This document shows positions 1 to 6,878 of a DNA stretch of 51,716 bases, piece after piece. The notes beneath the pieces were generated by a model. The model did no database searches. It saw only the letters and a list, made by a program, of their open reading frames with translations, and was not told the origin of the DNA. A program made the position numbers and the translations under genes. Positions within the stretch are counted from its first letter, which is position 1; every line of letters starts with the position of its first letter. This DNA is from Kiritimatiellota bacterium (GTDB taxonomy: Bacteria > Verrucomicrobiota > Kiritimatiellia > JAAZAB01), in contig JAPLSY010000073.1 of assembly GCA_026398415.1 (NCBI GenBank), positions 1 through 51,716 of the forward strand, written 5' to 3'.

Positions 1-386
1 ATATTATTCAAAAGCGATCTGCTGAGATCAGCCCTCAAATTGTTTCGTGGCAACCTCTTGACCTTGGTCGCCTCCTCAATCATTATGTGCCCCATTCCAA
101 GCCCAAGAGGGGTCACGATCTCCCCGTCCATCCCTAAAACCAGGAGACAGACGCCGGACCCTGAGGACATGCCCTACTACGCCAGAGAACTACGCAGGGC
201 AATTAAGGCCCATTATCTTATTGACAAATGACGGGGAAAAGAACAACATGCAGATCATTAATGTACGAGATTGCGCATTTTGCCCGGGCACCTTGGCAAC
301 GCCCAGGCATAGGCGGATGCGGTGTTGTAATTGTTTAAAAAACCGGTTCCATTGTTCGAAAACAAAAAGTTCAGGAAAGCACAGAC
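1..386. other. Intergenic region without a supported gene
   Basis: No convincing coding region is visible. An open frame at 40-231 lacks a ribosome binding site and has unnatural composition. Bases 141-165 contain a stretch (aggagacagacgccggac and following) that recurs almost identically at 2626-2690, on the other side of the secreted repeat-protein gene, so the gene is bracketed by two copies of an intergenic low-complexity repeat. The last 40 bases supply the leader of that gene. Confidence 0.5.
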
Positions 387-2468
387 ATGAAGAAACTGAT
401 CATACTATCGCTGTTGTATTGTTCGGCAAACATTCACGCGGCAAACACATTGATAATTATTAACGATGTGCCGGCTTCCGTGGCGAATCCAACAAATATA
501 TTCATCCAGTTGGATTACACAAGCGCATCCATCAGTCCGGCGCTGGAGAAGTTTGAGGTCGTCTATCCGTTTACGGATGCCATAAACGTCTGGACGCTGG
601 CGATTGAAAACATTAATTCGGGGAATCTGAAATACGGCATTGATCCCGTGCATGCGATGGAACAGTACTCGAAAGTCAGTGATCCTGATGTAACATTGAT
701 GTTTGACGGACTGTTTGAGTTTTCATTGCTGGCAACGGATACGGTTGGCTACTGGGACATCTCGAACGTCGATTGGATTGGCATGCTCTGCAGCGTAAAG
801 TGCACCGCAGGCGGCTATCCCAATGCCACCTGGCAACTTGGGTACTATAAAAAGGCGGCGGAATTAATCAGCATGGTAACAAATGAGTACCAGTTTACGC
901 CAACGCAGGCTGATCAAGTCCTGATTCATTCGAATGCCTGGTCGTCCAGCTGGACGAAACTGATGGCTCCAAACCATGAAGTGGATACGTATGTGGATTC
1001 GCCCGGTGGCAAGACGCACCTTGTGGATTATCTTTGCATGTTGGAATCCAATCGTGTCCCGGTATGCCTCAAAGCCAATTTGCCGTCGACGGATACCGGC
1101 CATTTTACGGGCGCCAACCCGCCGGACTGGACAAACCGGGTGGCGGCGCTTGGCACCACCCCGGCGTCTTTCGTGGGGACATTCCAATTGCAGTCTGCGG
1201 TTGATGTGACCCCTCCCATTCCGGGCCCCGGCTTGACCGATGAGATCGTATTGGTGTTGTCAAACGCGACTTGTGGTGTCGTGCTGTACTATTCAACCGA
1301 CGGGATTAATCCGGGAACAACTTATCGCAACGACAGCGACGGCGGTTTGTGGGTGCGTTACTGCACCGATACCAACGCCGGCACATGGGCATGGGTGATG
1401 ACCAACCGTCACCTCAATTGCGTGACGGCTGGGAATCCATCACTCTTCGAGGATTGGGTGGCCAGCCTGGCCAACAAAGCATGCTATTCCCTGAATGCCG
1501 GGTTGATACCAACCAATTCAAATCCAATAAACGTTTATACCTTCAGCGGATATGACACACTGGTGCCGACGGAAACCAATACTTGGAAGTATCCACCCTA
1601 TGAGGTGAATATGTACAACAACATCATCGTAAACAACTCTGATTCATATGGCATGGGATATTCCGATGCAAATCCGTTCGGGGCCAAAAAAGTGGTGCAA
1701 CAGACTGAGAAGGATGGCGCCATCGTAGAGCTCCATTTACTCGATCCGGATGCCGATCCCACGCCCGGCGACGCGATCGCGGCCGACTTTGACAATGACG
1801 GCAAGGCGGATTTTGCGGTGGTGGATGCCGACGGCTACTGGACGATCTGGTGGTCAACGGCGGACTATACGCCCTACCGCAGCGCGGCGCCGCTCTATGT
1901 GGCGGGTGGGACGCCGGTGGCGGCGGACTTTGACAATGACCACAAGGCGGATATGGCCATGGTGGCGCCCAATGGCATCTGGACGATCTGGTGGTCAACG
2001 GCGGATTATACGCCCTACAGCAGTGCGGCACCGCTCTATGTGGCGGGTGGTGTGCCGGTGGCGGCGGACTTTGACAATGACCACAAGGCGGATATGGCCA
2101 TGGTAGCGCCCAATGGCATCTGGACGATCTGGTGGTCAACGGCGGATTATGCGCCCTACAGCAGCGCGGCGCCGCTCTATATCGGGGCGGGTGGAAAGCC
2201 GGTGGCGGCCGACTTTGACAATGACCACAAGGCGGATATGGCCATGGTGGCGCCCAATGGCATCTGGACGATCTGGTGGTCAACGGCGGATTATGCACCC
2301 TTCAGCAGCGCGGCGCCGCTCTATGTGGCGGGCGGCGTGCCAGTGGCCGCCGACTTCGATAAGGATGGCAAGGCGGATCCGACGGTGGTGGGGCCCGACG
2401 GTGTCTGGACGATCCTGTGGTCGAGCGCGGATTATGTGCCCGTCCATACGAACCCGTTGATTCCATGA
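387..2468 (+). CDS. Secreted FG-GAP/VCBS-repeat protein with chitobiase-type domain
   Basis: A 693-residue exported protein of unknown function. Residues 1-18 form a signal peptide (charged MKK, hydrophobic core, likely cleavage after NIHA). Residues of roughly 20-270 are a unique region with no motif I recognise. Around residues 283-320 there is a chitobiase/hexosaminidase C-terminal-like segment (YYSTDG...P). From about residue 465 there are five repeats of 47-48 residues, each with a DFDNDxKAD calcium-binding-type loop followed by a Trp-rich WTIWWSTADY segment; this is the FG-GAP/VCBS pattern of extracellular beta-propellers. No C-terminal sorting signal is visible. The start has a plausible Shine-Dalgarno (aggaaag) upstream. 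The gene stands alone between intergenic repeats. Surface or extracellular polysaccharide/protein binding is an inference. Confidence 0.8.
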   Translation: MKKLIILSLLYCSANIHAANTLIIINDVPASVANPTNIFIQLDYTSASISPALEKFEVVYPFTDAINVWTLAIENINSGNLKYGIDPVHAMEQYSKVSDPDVTLMFDGLFEFSLLATDTVGYWDISNVDWIGMLCSVKCTAGGYPNATWQLGYYKKAAELISMVTNEYQFTPTQADQVLIHSNAWSSSWTKLMAPNHEVDTYVDSPGGKTHLVDYLCMLESNRVPVCLKANLPSTDTGHFTGANPPDWTNRVAALGTTPASFVGTFQLQSAVDVTPPIPGPGLTDEIVLVLSNATCGVVLYYSTDGINPGTTYRNDSDGGLWVRYCTDTNAGTWAWVMTNRHLNCVTAGNPSLFEDWVASLANKACYSLNAGLIPTNSNPINVYTFSGYDTLVPTETNTWKYPPYEVNMYNNIIVNNSDSYGMGYSDANPFGAKKVVQQTEKDGAIVELHLLDPDADPTPGDAIAADFDNDGKADFAVVDADGYWTIWWSTADYTPYRSAAPLYVAGGTPVAADFDNDHKADMAMVAPNGIWTIWWSTADYTPYSSAAPLYVAGGVPVAADFDNDHKADMAMVAPNGIWTIWWSTADYAPYSSAAPLYIGAGGKPVAADFDNDHKADMAMVAPNGIWTIWWSTADYAPFSSAAPLYVAGGVPVAADFDKDGKADPTVVGPDGVWTILWSSADYVPVHTNPLIP
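1780..2455 (+). repeat. Five in-frame tandem repeats of 141-144 bp
   Basis: The motif gactttgacaatgac recurs at 1785, 1926, 2067 and 2211, with a diverged copy at 2352. Spacings are 141, 141, 144 and 141 bp. Copies two to four are nearly identical at DNA level, so they were recently duplicated or homogenised, whereas the first and last copies have drifted. Confidence 0.9.
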
Positions 2469-2507
2469 CGAGTCGTAGGCGACACGGAACGGGAAGGTTA
2501 TAATAAA

Positions 2508-2624
2508 GACAATCCCGGGCTGTTTGCCAGTTTTCCACCGGAGGCCCAGCAAAATATCCGGCAGGGCCAGATTGATATCGGCTATGCGCCCGAGATGGTT
2601 GCGATGGCCTTGGGCAAGCCGGAG
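2508..2624 (+). pseudogene. Fragment of a small lipoprotein-like gene
   Basis: This stretch reads as 39 uninterrupted codons with protein-like composition: a PGLFASFPPEAQQNI segment, then GQIDIGYAPEMVAMALGKPE. The 'G-x-I-x-IG...E-M-V-x-x-A-x-GKP' layout resembles BamE/SmpA-type lipoproteins. There is no start codon context, no signal peptide, and the frame runs straight into the intergenic repeat at 2626, so it is most simply a gene remnant. The family assignment is from memory and uncertain. Confidence 0.4.
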
Positions 2625-2625
2625 G

Positions 2626-2714
2626 CAGGAGACAGACGACCGACGCCGGACGCCAGACGCCGGACCCTGAGGGCTACGCAGGGCAAGCCCGGAGGCAGGA
2701 GACAGACTCCAGAC
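2626..2714. repeat. Dispersed GACAGACGAC-type low-complexity repeat
   Basis: Runs of gacagacgaccgacgccgga-like sequence, similar to 141-165, 38147-38168, 45717-45757 and (opposite orientation) 51553-51610. All copies are intergenic, rich in GAC/GGA words, and have no coding potential. Confidence 0.7.
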
Positions 2715-2737
2715 CCTGCTTAAACTTAATCAAAGAG

Positions 2738-2814
2738 TGGTACCCCGGGCGGGAGTTGAACCCACGACCTGCTGATTAGGAATCAGCTGCTCTGTCCAAC
2801 TGAGCTACCGGAGT
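2738..2814 (-). tRNA. tRNA-Arg (anticodon CCT), island integration target
   Basis: Read on the minus strand it folds as a full cloverleaf: acceptor ACTCCGG/CCGGGGT (one G-T pair), D arm with AGCTCAGTTGG, anticodon stem GCTGA/TCAGC around loop TTCCTAA (anticodon CCT), variable loop AGGTC, T arm GTGGG-TTCAACT-CCCGC, discriminator A and an encoded CCA. The 5' half (to two bases beyond the anticodon loop) is duplicated at 18988-19029. Its upstream promoter region (2815 onward) is island DNA. Confidence 0.95.
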
Positions 2815-2815
2815 A
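2774..2815. repeat. Left attachment site (42-bp direct repeat)
   Basis: Perfectly identical over 42 bp to 18988-19029; the flanks differ at once on both sides. It covers the tRNA-Arg 5' end through the anticodon loop, a typical crossover region for tyrosine integrases. The integrase gene starts 160 bp to the right. Confidence 0.9.
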
Positions 2816-2829
2816 TAGTCAATGCTATC

Positions 2830-2876
2830 AAGGCTTAAATAGGTTTTTTGTAATTCCATTTTTGACCTATAAGCCT
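2830..2876. promoter_or_regulatory. Inverted repeat between tRNA-Arg and integrase
   Basis: AAGGCTTAAATAGGT (2830-2844) and ACCTATAAGCCTT (2864-2876) are inverted copies differing by two bases, in the AT-rich DNA next to attL. They could be integrase or excisionase arm-binding sites, or a transcription terminator-like hairpin. Function not shown by sequence alone. Confidence 0.45.
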
Positions 2877-2906
2877 TTTTGCTACAAAAAAAACTACACT
2901 TTTCTC

Positions 2907-2934
2907 TTGCAAAGCCCTTTTGACATGCTATGAT
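2907..2934 (+). promoter_or_regulatory. Putative integrase promoter
   Basis: TTGCAA and TATGAT hexamers separated by 16 bp, 43 bp upstream of the integrase start. A second -35-like TTGACA lies at 2920-2925 but lacks a good -10 at the right spacing. Prediction from consensus only. Confidence 0.4.
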
Positions 2935-2976
2935 AGGTTTCAAAAGGCATAGAAACCCTAATTTAAAAGGGGGCTT

Positions 2977-4191
2977 ATGGCAAGAGTATTCAAACGACCA
3001 GGACTTAAATTTTTCTACGGCCGATACAAGGTGAATGGCGAGGATAAATGGTTTTCTACCAAAACCACCGACCGCAAAGAAGCCCAAGAAATTGCCGATG
3101 CCAAGCAACAGGCCGCCAGGGGTGACGGCAACATTGACGATTATTTCACTGGCTTGATTGCCCTGCTCGCTCGCTTGCCCAAAGACAACTCTGACCCAAA
3201 GCGCCAGGAATTCGCGCGCCGGCTAATGCAAGGGCAATCCTCTACCCTACCCCTTGCTGACGCTTGGCAAGCTTGGCTTGATTCACCGCTGAAAGGTAAT
3301 CCGGGCAAATCAACAACACGCGGTTACGATGCAATATGGCGCCGGTTCTCAGAATGGATCGCCAAGCAAAAACCTCCAGCCGAATATCTGCACGAGATAA
3401 CCGAGATCCAGGCGCAAGATTATCTTGCCGACTTATGGAAATCCAAAGTCGCGCCCCGCACGTTCAATTGTCACGCAATGTTTCTAAAAAGCTTGTTCCA
3501 TGTCTTGCGGATTAAGGCCGGACTGGTTGAAAACGTGTGGGATGACATCGACTCCATGGAAAAGGACACCCAGGGCCGCCAGAACTTCACGCCGGAAGAA
3601 TTGAAAACGATATGCTCAAAAGCAACCGGCCCACTCCGCTACATGATTGGGATCGGGCTCTATACTGGTATAAGGCTGGGCGATGTAGTTAATCTGAAAT
3701 GGGTAAACATCGGCAAAGACAACATCGTGCTCACCCCGTCAAAGACCAGACGCAAAGGGAAACAAATTCCGTTGCCGATTCACCCCGTATTGAGAGCCTT
3801 GCTGAACGAACTACGGAAGCAAACAGGTGTCGGTGAATACCTATTTCTGGAACATCATACAGAGTATCAGAAAGACCCTTCGGCCACATCAAAGCAGTTT
3901 CAGAAATTCTTAGAGGATTGCGGTGTACTGACCACCGAACCCGGAGGCGACCATCGTCGGAAGGTAATTGTCCGGAAAGGATTTCATTCGCTCCGCCATA
4001 GTTTCGTTAGCCTATGCGCTGGCAACAACGTACCGCAGCACGTCATCCAGGAACTTGTCGGCCACGGTTCGCCGACCATGACAGCGCTTTATAGCCATGC
4101 CGACTTCACGCAGAAGCAGGACGCCATTAACGGCTTGCCATCAATGGTGTTTGAGGAACAGAAACCAGAAAGCAAGGAGGTGAAACCATAG
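2977..4191 (+). CDS. int: Tyrosine recombinase / phage-type integrase
   Basis: A 404-residue integrase that would catalyse site-specific integration and excision of the island at tRNA-Arg. The N-terminal ~85 residues include a small basic Arm-DNA-binding-type segment, residues ~90-185 a core-binding SAM-like domain, and residues ~200-380 the catalytic domain. Catalytic residues can be read directly: R233 (YTGIRLGD), a lysine near 256-262, H337-x-x-R340 (HSLRH), H363 (VGHGS) and nucleophile Y372 (ALYSHAD). Its length is normal for the family. The start follows a strong aaaaggggg Shine-Dalgarno. Its position directly beside attL is typical of integrative elements. Confidence 0.95.
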   Translation: MARVFKRPGLKFFYGRYKVNGEDKWFSTKTTDRKEAQEIADAKQQAARGDGNIDDYFTGLIALLARLPKDNSDPKRQEFARRLMQGQSSTLPLADAWQAWLDSPLKGNPGKSTTRGYDAIWRRFSEWIAKQKPPAEYLHEITEIQAQDYLADLWKSKVAPRTFNCHAMFLKSLFHVLRIKAGLVENVWDDIDSMEKDTQGRQNFTPEELKTICSKATGPLRYMIGIGLYTGIRLGDVVNLKWVNIGKDNIVLTPSKTRRKGKQIPLPIHPVLRALLNELRKQTGVGEYLFLEHHTEYQKDPSATSKQFQKFLEDCGVLTTEPGGDHRRKVIVRKGFHSLRHSFVSLCAGNNVPQHVIQELVGHGSPTMTALYSHADFTQKQDAINGLPSMVFEEQKPESKEVKP

Positions 4192-4297
4192 AAATATTGA
4201 CCGTGTTCTAAACCGCTAAGAAAAGCGGGCCGCCGACGCACTATGAATGCATCGGCAGCCCTGGCCCCACAACCTAACAATCAGGGAGTGAAGTTAA

Positions 4298-5086
4298 ATG
4301 AAGACTATATCAAATCGCAAGTCCATCGTCAAAGTCAACAAGTCCGTTGCCGCCCGTTCGTTCGTGCTCAATAAGGAAGCTGCCAAAAAGATGCAGGTGC
4401 TCAACTGGGATGAGTGTGAAATATCCCTGGTCCGGGATGATAAGGGGCAAATGTTCACCCGCATTTATCGGCCCGAGGTTAAGAAGGGCGGGAAATGGCG
4501 GCCGTTGCCATCCAGCGTTTGGCTTTGCAACGACAAGCTGGCAAAGATAGGCTGGGATAAAATGACGTCGCAACAAAAGCGGGAAATGTACACCATGACG
4601 CCGGTTACACAGTCGCAAGCTCTTAAGTGGCTGATAAACGAGAGCGTGCAAAACGAGGTTAAGGCCGACTTCATGAAGATGTATGAAATGGTGATATCAA
4701 AACAACCAACGCTGCCGGAAGGTGAATACCTGTTTGCCGTCAAGTCGATGGCAAAGGGTGTATCAACCGACGAAACAACCAAGGGCGCACCGCAAGTAAA
4801 GGTAGAAATGTCCTTATACGCCCTGGACGACGAGAACTACGAAAAACAGATCGGCGTTGGCTTCGATAACCTGATCCGACATTCGAAAACGGAATCAAAC
4901 ATATGCCAGTTTTTCAAGGCGATCGGGGCCCTCGATCATGCCCAGGCCGTTACACCAAATTGGGACACGGTGCCGGGCGCCACGGGCAGGGCAATGTTTT
5001 ACATGGAAACCATTGACGGCAAAACGGTCCTAAAGGTTAAACGGTATATGGATCCGGAAGAAGTATTGATGAGGATATCCGCCTGA
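4298..5086 (+). CDS. Phage-type DNA-replication protein, ssDNA-binding-like (DUF669-like)
   Basis: 262 residues, no signal peptide. The N-terminal ~100 residues are basic and without a recognised motif. The C-terminal ~130 residues (PEGEYLFAVKSMAKG..., VKVEMSLYALDDENY, NLIRHSKTESNICQFFKAIG, PGATGRAMFYMETIDGK) have the beta-strand pattern and 'FL.ALG / G..G......E...GK' layout of small phage proteins annotated as DUF669 or ssDNA-binding/recombination-associated. Location between integrase and primase fits a replication or recombination role. It has a gggagtg Shine-Dalgarno. The family call is by eye and moderate; it could instead be an unrelated satellite-specific protein. Confidence 0.5.
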   Translation: MKTISNRKSIVKVNKSVAARSFVLNKEAAKKMQVLNWDECEISLVRDDKGQMFTRIYRPEVKKGGKWRPLPSSVWLCNDKLAKIGWDKMTSQQKREMYTMTPVTQSQALKWLINESVQNEVKADFMKMYEMVISKQPTLPEGEYLFAVKSMAKGVSTDETTKGAPQVKVEMSLYALDDENYEKQIGVGFDNLIRHSKTESNICQFFKAIGALDHAQAVTPNWDTVPGATGRAMFYMETIDGKTVLKVKRYMDPEEVLMRISA

Positions 5087-5187
5087 TGTAATAATGAAGT
5101 TGCCCTGGCCTGATCCGCCGGGGAAGTCCTGCCGGGGCCGGGCCGTATCCCGCGTCCCCGGCGGGCATCCTATACGGAGGAAAGAAC

Positions 5188-6225
5188 ATGGACACACTCG
5201 ATGAAAAGATGAAACGAGAGATCACGCCAGAACGCCGGCACGAGCTTGAAGAATATGCAAAAAACCAAGGGCTTAAGCTCACCAAACAAGAACAACGCAA
5301 AGCAGAAGAGGCATGGAATGCACCGGTGGGTCCAGAACGCAACGAACCAACGGCCGAAGATCTTCGCGTATACGCAGAAATACAAAAGGAAGAGTGGGAT
5401 ATAGAAAATCGCATGGAAAGTTATGCGCCAAAGATTGCGATTGAATTCCTGTGCGTTGAACGTGTAATTCGACGTTTACAAGAAGACAAGATACAAGAGA
5501 AGGAGGATGAAGCCGGACTGTATGCCCCAACCGTGAAAGAGCTGAAGGATACTATTGCGGAGATAAAGACCGCATTGCCTACCACGCGGGCAAAGACCGA
5601 GACCAAGAACGCTAAATCGGAACCCACCCCCGAGTATGTCTTCCGCCGTATGGGTGATAAGGGCGATTTCTGGAAGATCGTTTTTAAGGGCGACGAATTG
5701 CAACCCGTGCGTCACCTTGCCGGTATGACTTATATTCACGCACTGCTGTCACATCCCGGAAAACAATATCCCGTCCTGGACTTATACGAAATAGAAAATC
5801 CGCCTCCGCCCGCACCGAAAGGTAAAACGCTGAGTTTTGAAGAGCGCGAGAGATTCGGGACAGGTGGAAGCCACCAGACAATCTTGGACAAGACGACTCC
5901 CGCACAATTGAAAAAGGCAAATGCTGTGTTTGAAGCGAAACTGACAGACCCTGATCTTTCCGAGACGCAACGGGAGCACATCAAAGATCAAATAGAAATA
6001 ATTAACAAGACCCTGTTAAATTGCCGAGTTGCAAAGGCCACCCGCGGAGCGATCTTCGAAGGTAAGGCGACGAAACAACCTCGCCAAACCGTTTCCAAGA
6101 GTATAGAGGCCGCTATCGACGCCTTGGCAAACATGGAGCATGGCCAGGAATTGGCAAAACATCTTCGCTACGTCATTCGCAAAGGCAAGACGCTTATGTA
6201 CCCATCAGGATTATCCTGGTCCTGA
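5188..6225 (+). CDS. Hypothetical protein with a regulator-type C-terminal module
   Basis: 345 residues, highly charged and probably cytosolic. Residues 1-140 are helical and coiled-coil-like (Glu/Lys-rich). Residues ~150-205 contain 'FRRMGDKGDFWKIVFKG...HLAGMTYIHALLSHPGKQYPVLDLYE', spread over a region that matches the layout 'RxGDxWxIxFxG...KGLxYLAxLLxxPGxxxxALDL' seen at the ends of several bacterial AAA/LuxR-type regulators. The remainder is again charged and helical. A strong ggaggaaag Shine-Dalgarno supports the start. It ends just before a terminator and the operator pair of the XRE gene. Function unknown; a regulatory or DNA-associated role in the satellite is an inference. Confidence 0.6.
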   Translation: MDTLDEKMKREITPERRHELEEYAKNQGLKLTKQEQRKAEEAWNAPVGPERNEPTAEDLRVYAEIQKEEWDIENRMESYAPKIAIEFLCVERVIRRLQEDKIQEKEDEAGLYAPTVKELKDTIAEIKTALPTTRAKTETKNAKSEPTPEYVFRRMGDKGDFWKIVFKGDELQPVRHLAGMTYIHALLSHPGKQYPVLDLYEIENPPPPAPKGKTLSFEERERFGTGGSHQTILDKTTPAQLKKANAVFEAKLTDPDLSETQREHIKDQIEIINKTLLNCRVAKATRGAIFEGKATKQPRQTVSKSIEAAIDALANMEHGQELAKHLRYVIRKGKTLMYPSGLSWS

Positions 6226-6255
6226 AAACATAAGCGGACACAAATACGGCAAAAT

Positions 6256-6291
6256 GGCCGCCTGGGGCAACCTGGGTGGCCTTTTCTTTTT
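6256..6291 (+). terminator. Rho-independent terminator
   Basis: Stem GGCCGCC/GGTGGCC with an 11-base loop followed by ttttcttttt, 30 bp after the stop of the 345-aa gene. It separates the integrase-side genes from the XRE regulator and primase unit. Confidence 0.7.
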
Positions 6292-6292
6292 A

Positions 6293-6333
6293 GGCAACCT
6301 TCAAAGTTGCATCGGCAACCTTCAAAGTCGCAC
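6293..6333 (+). promoter_or_regulatory. Two operator-like direct repeats upstream of the XRE gene
   Basis: GGCAACCTTCAAAGTTGCA at 6293 and GGCAACCTTCAAAGTCGCA at 6314 are spaced exactly 21 bp apart (two helical turns). Each contains the inverted arms GCAAC...GTTGC (second copy GTCGC). They lie 50-90 bp before the XRE start, a classic arrangement for an autoregulating phage-type repressor. Confidence 0.55.
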
Positions 6334-6382
6334 TTATGTCTTAGATATATTTACGACCGCCAACAATATTATTGGAGGACAC

Positions 6383-6574
6383 ATGAATAAAGATGTGAGA
6401 TTTAAACTGGCCCGCATAAGTGCGCTCCACACGCAGCAGAGCTTGGCTACGGCCGCCGGTTGCCGTGAAAGTTTGATTGCCCGGATTGAAAGCGGCCGTG
6501 CCAAACCTGACCGCGACACGGCCGAACGGATCGCACTATTACTCAAAAAACGCCCTTTGGAAATCGGCATTTGA
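6383..6574 (+). CDS. Small XRE-family HTH regulator
   Basis: 63 residues, essentially one Cro/CI-type helix-turn-helix (KLARISALHTQQSLATAAGC - RESLIARIESGRAKPDRDTAERIALLL). The ATG at 6383 has a perfect ttggaggac Shine-Dalgarno, so the longer open frame starting at 6140 is not used. It sits directly behind the operator-like repeats at 6293-6333 and ahead of the replication genes, as a phage or satellite control gene would. It probably binds DNA as a dimer and regulates itself and the downstream genes; that is inferred from position and domain. Confidence 0.8.
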   Translation: MNKDVRFKLARISALHTQQSLATAAGCRESLIARIESGRAKPDRDTAERIALLLKKRPLEIGI

Positions 6575-6575
6575 T

Positions 6576-6878
6576 ATGAAAAGAAACAACACCATGAAAG
6601 AAGATCCAACGCTCGATATGTTTTTGAAGCGGCTCATCCCGGCTTCACACGCCAAGCAGGTCGCTGCTATGGAGGCCGCACAAGCCGTTTTGGCCGGCAG
6701 ACCACAAGAACGATTGCTCGACAGTGGTGCCGATGCCTGCCGGTTACTTTCGATATCGCAATCAAGTTTATGGCGGCTCCGGCAGGCCAAGAAGATCATC
6801 CCGGTTTACTTACTTGGCCGCCCAAAATACCGGCGCGTGGATCTGGAGCGCCTGGCCCAGGGCGGAGGAGTGTCTTGA
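6576..6878 (+). CDS. Excisionase/AlpA-like helix-turn-helix protein
   Basis: 100 residues if started at 6576; a second ATG at 6594 gives 94, and the choice is unclear because neither has a strong Shine-Dalgarno. The C-terminal half (GADACRLLSISQSSLWRLRQ, then KKIIPVYLLGRPKYRRVDLERLA) has the winged-HTH layout of excisionases and AlpA-type regulators. The gene lies 1 bp behind the XRE gene, and its stop overlaps the primase start (TTGA), so the three genes form one operon. Role as excision factor or replication-control protein is inferred. Confidence 0.65.
   Translation: MKRNNTMKEDPTLDMFLKRLIPASHAKQVAAMEAAQAVLAGRPQERLLDSGADACRLLSISQSSLWRLRQAKKIIPVYLLGRPKYRRVDLERLAQGGGVS

Noticed and set aside
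40..231. 63-codon open frame at the left edge
   Set aside because: No Shine-Dalgarno, unnatural composition, and it runs through the intergenic repeat.
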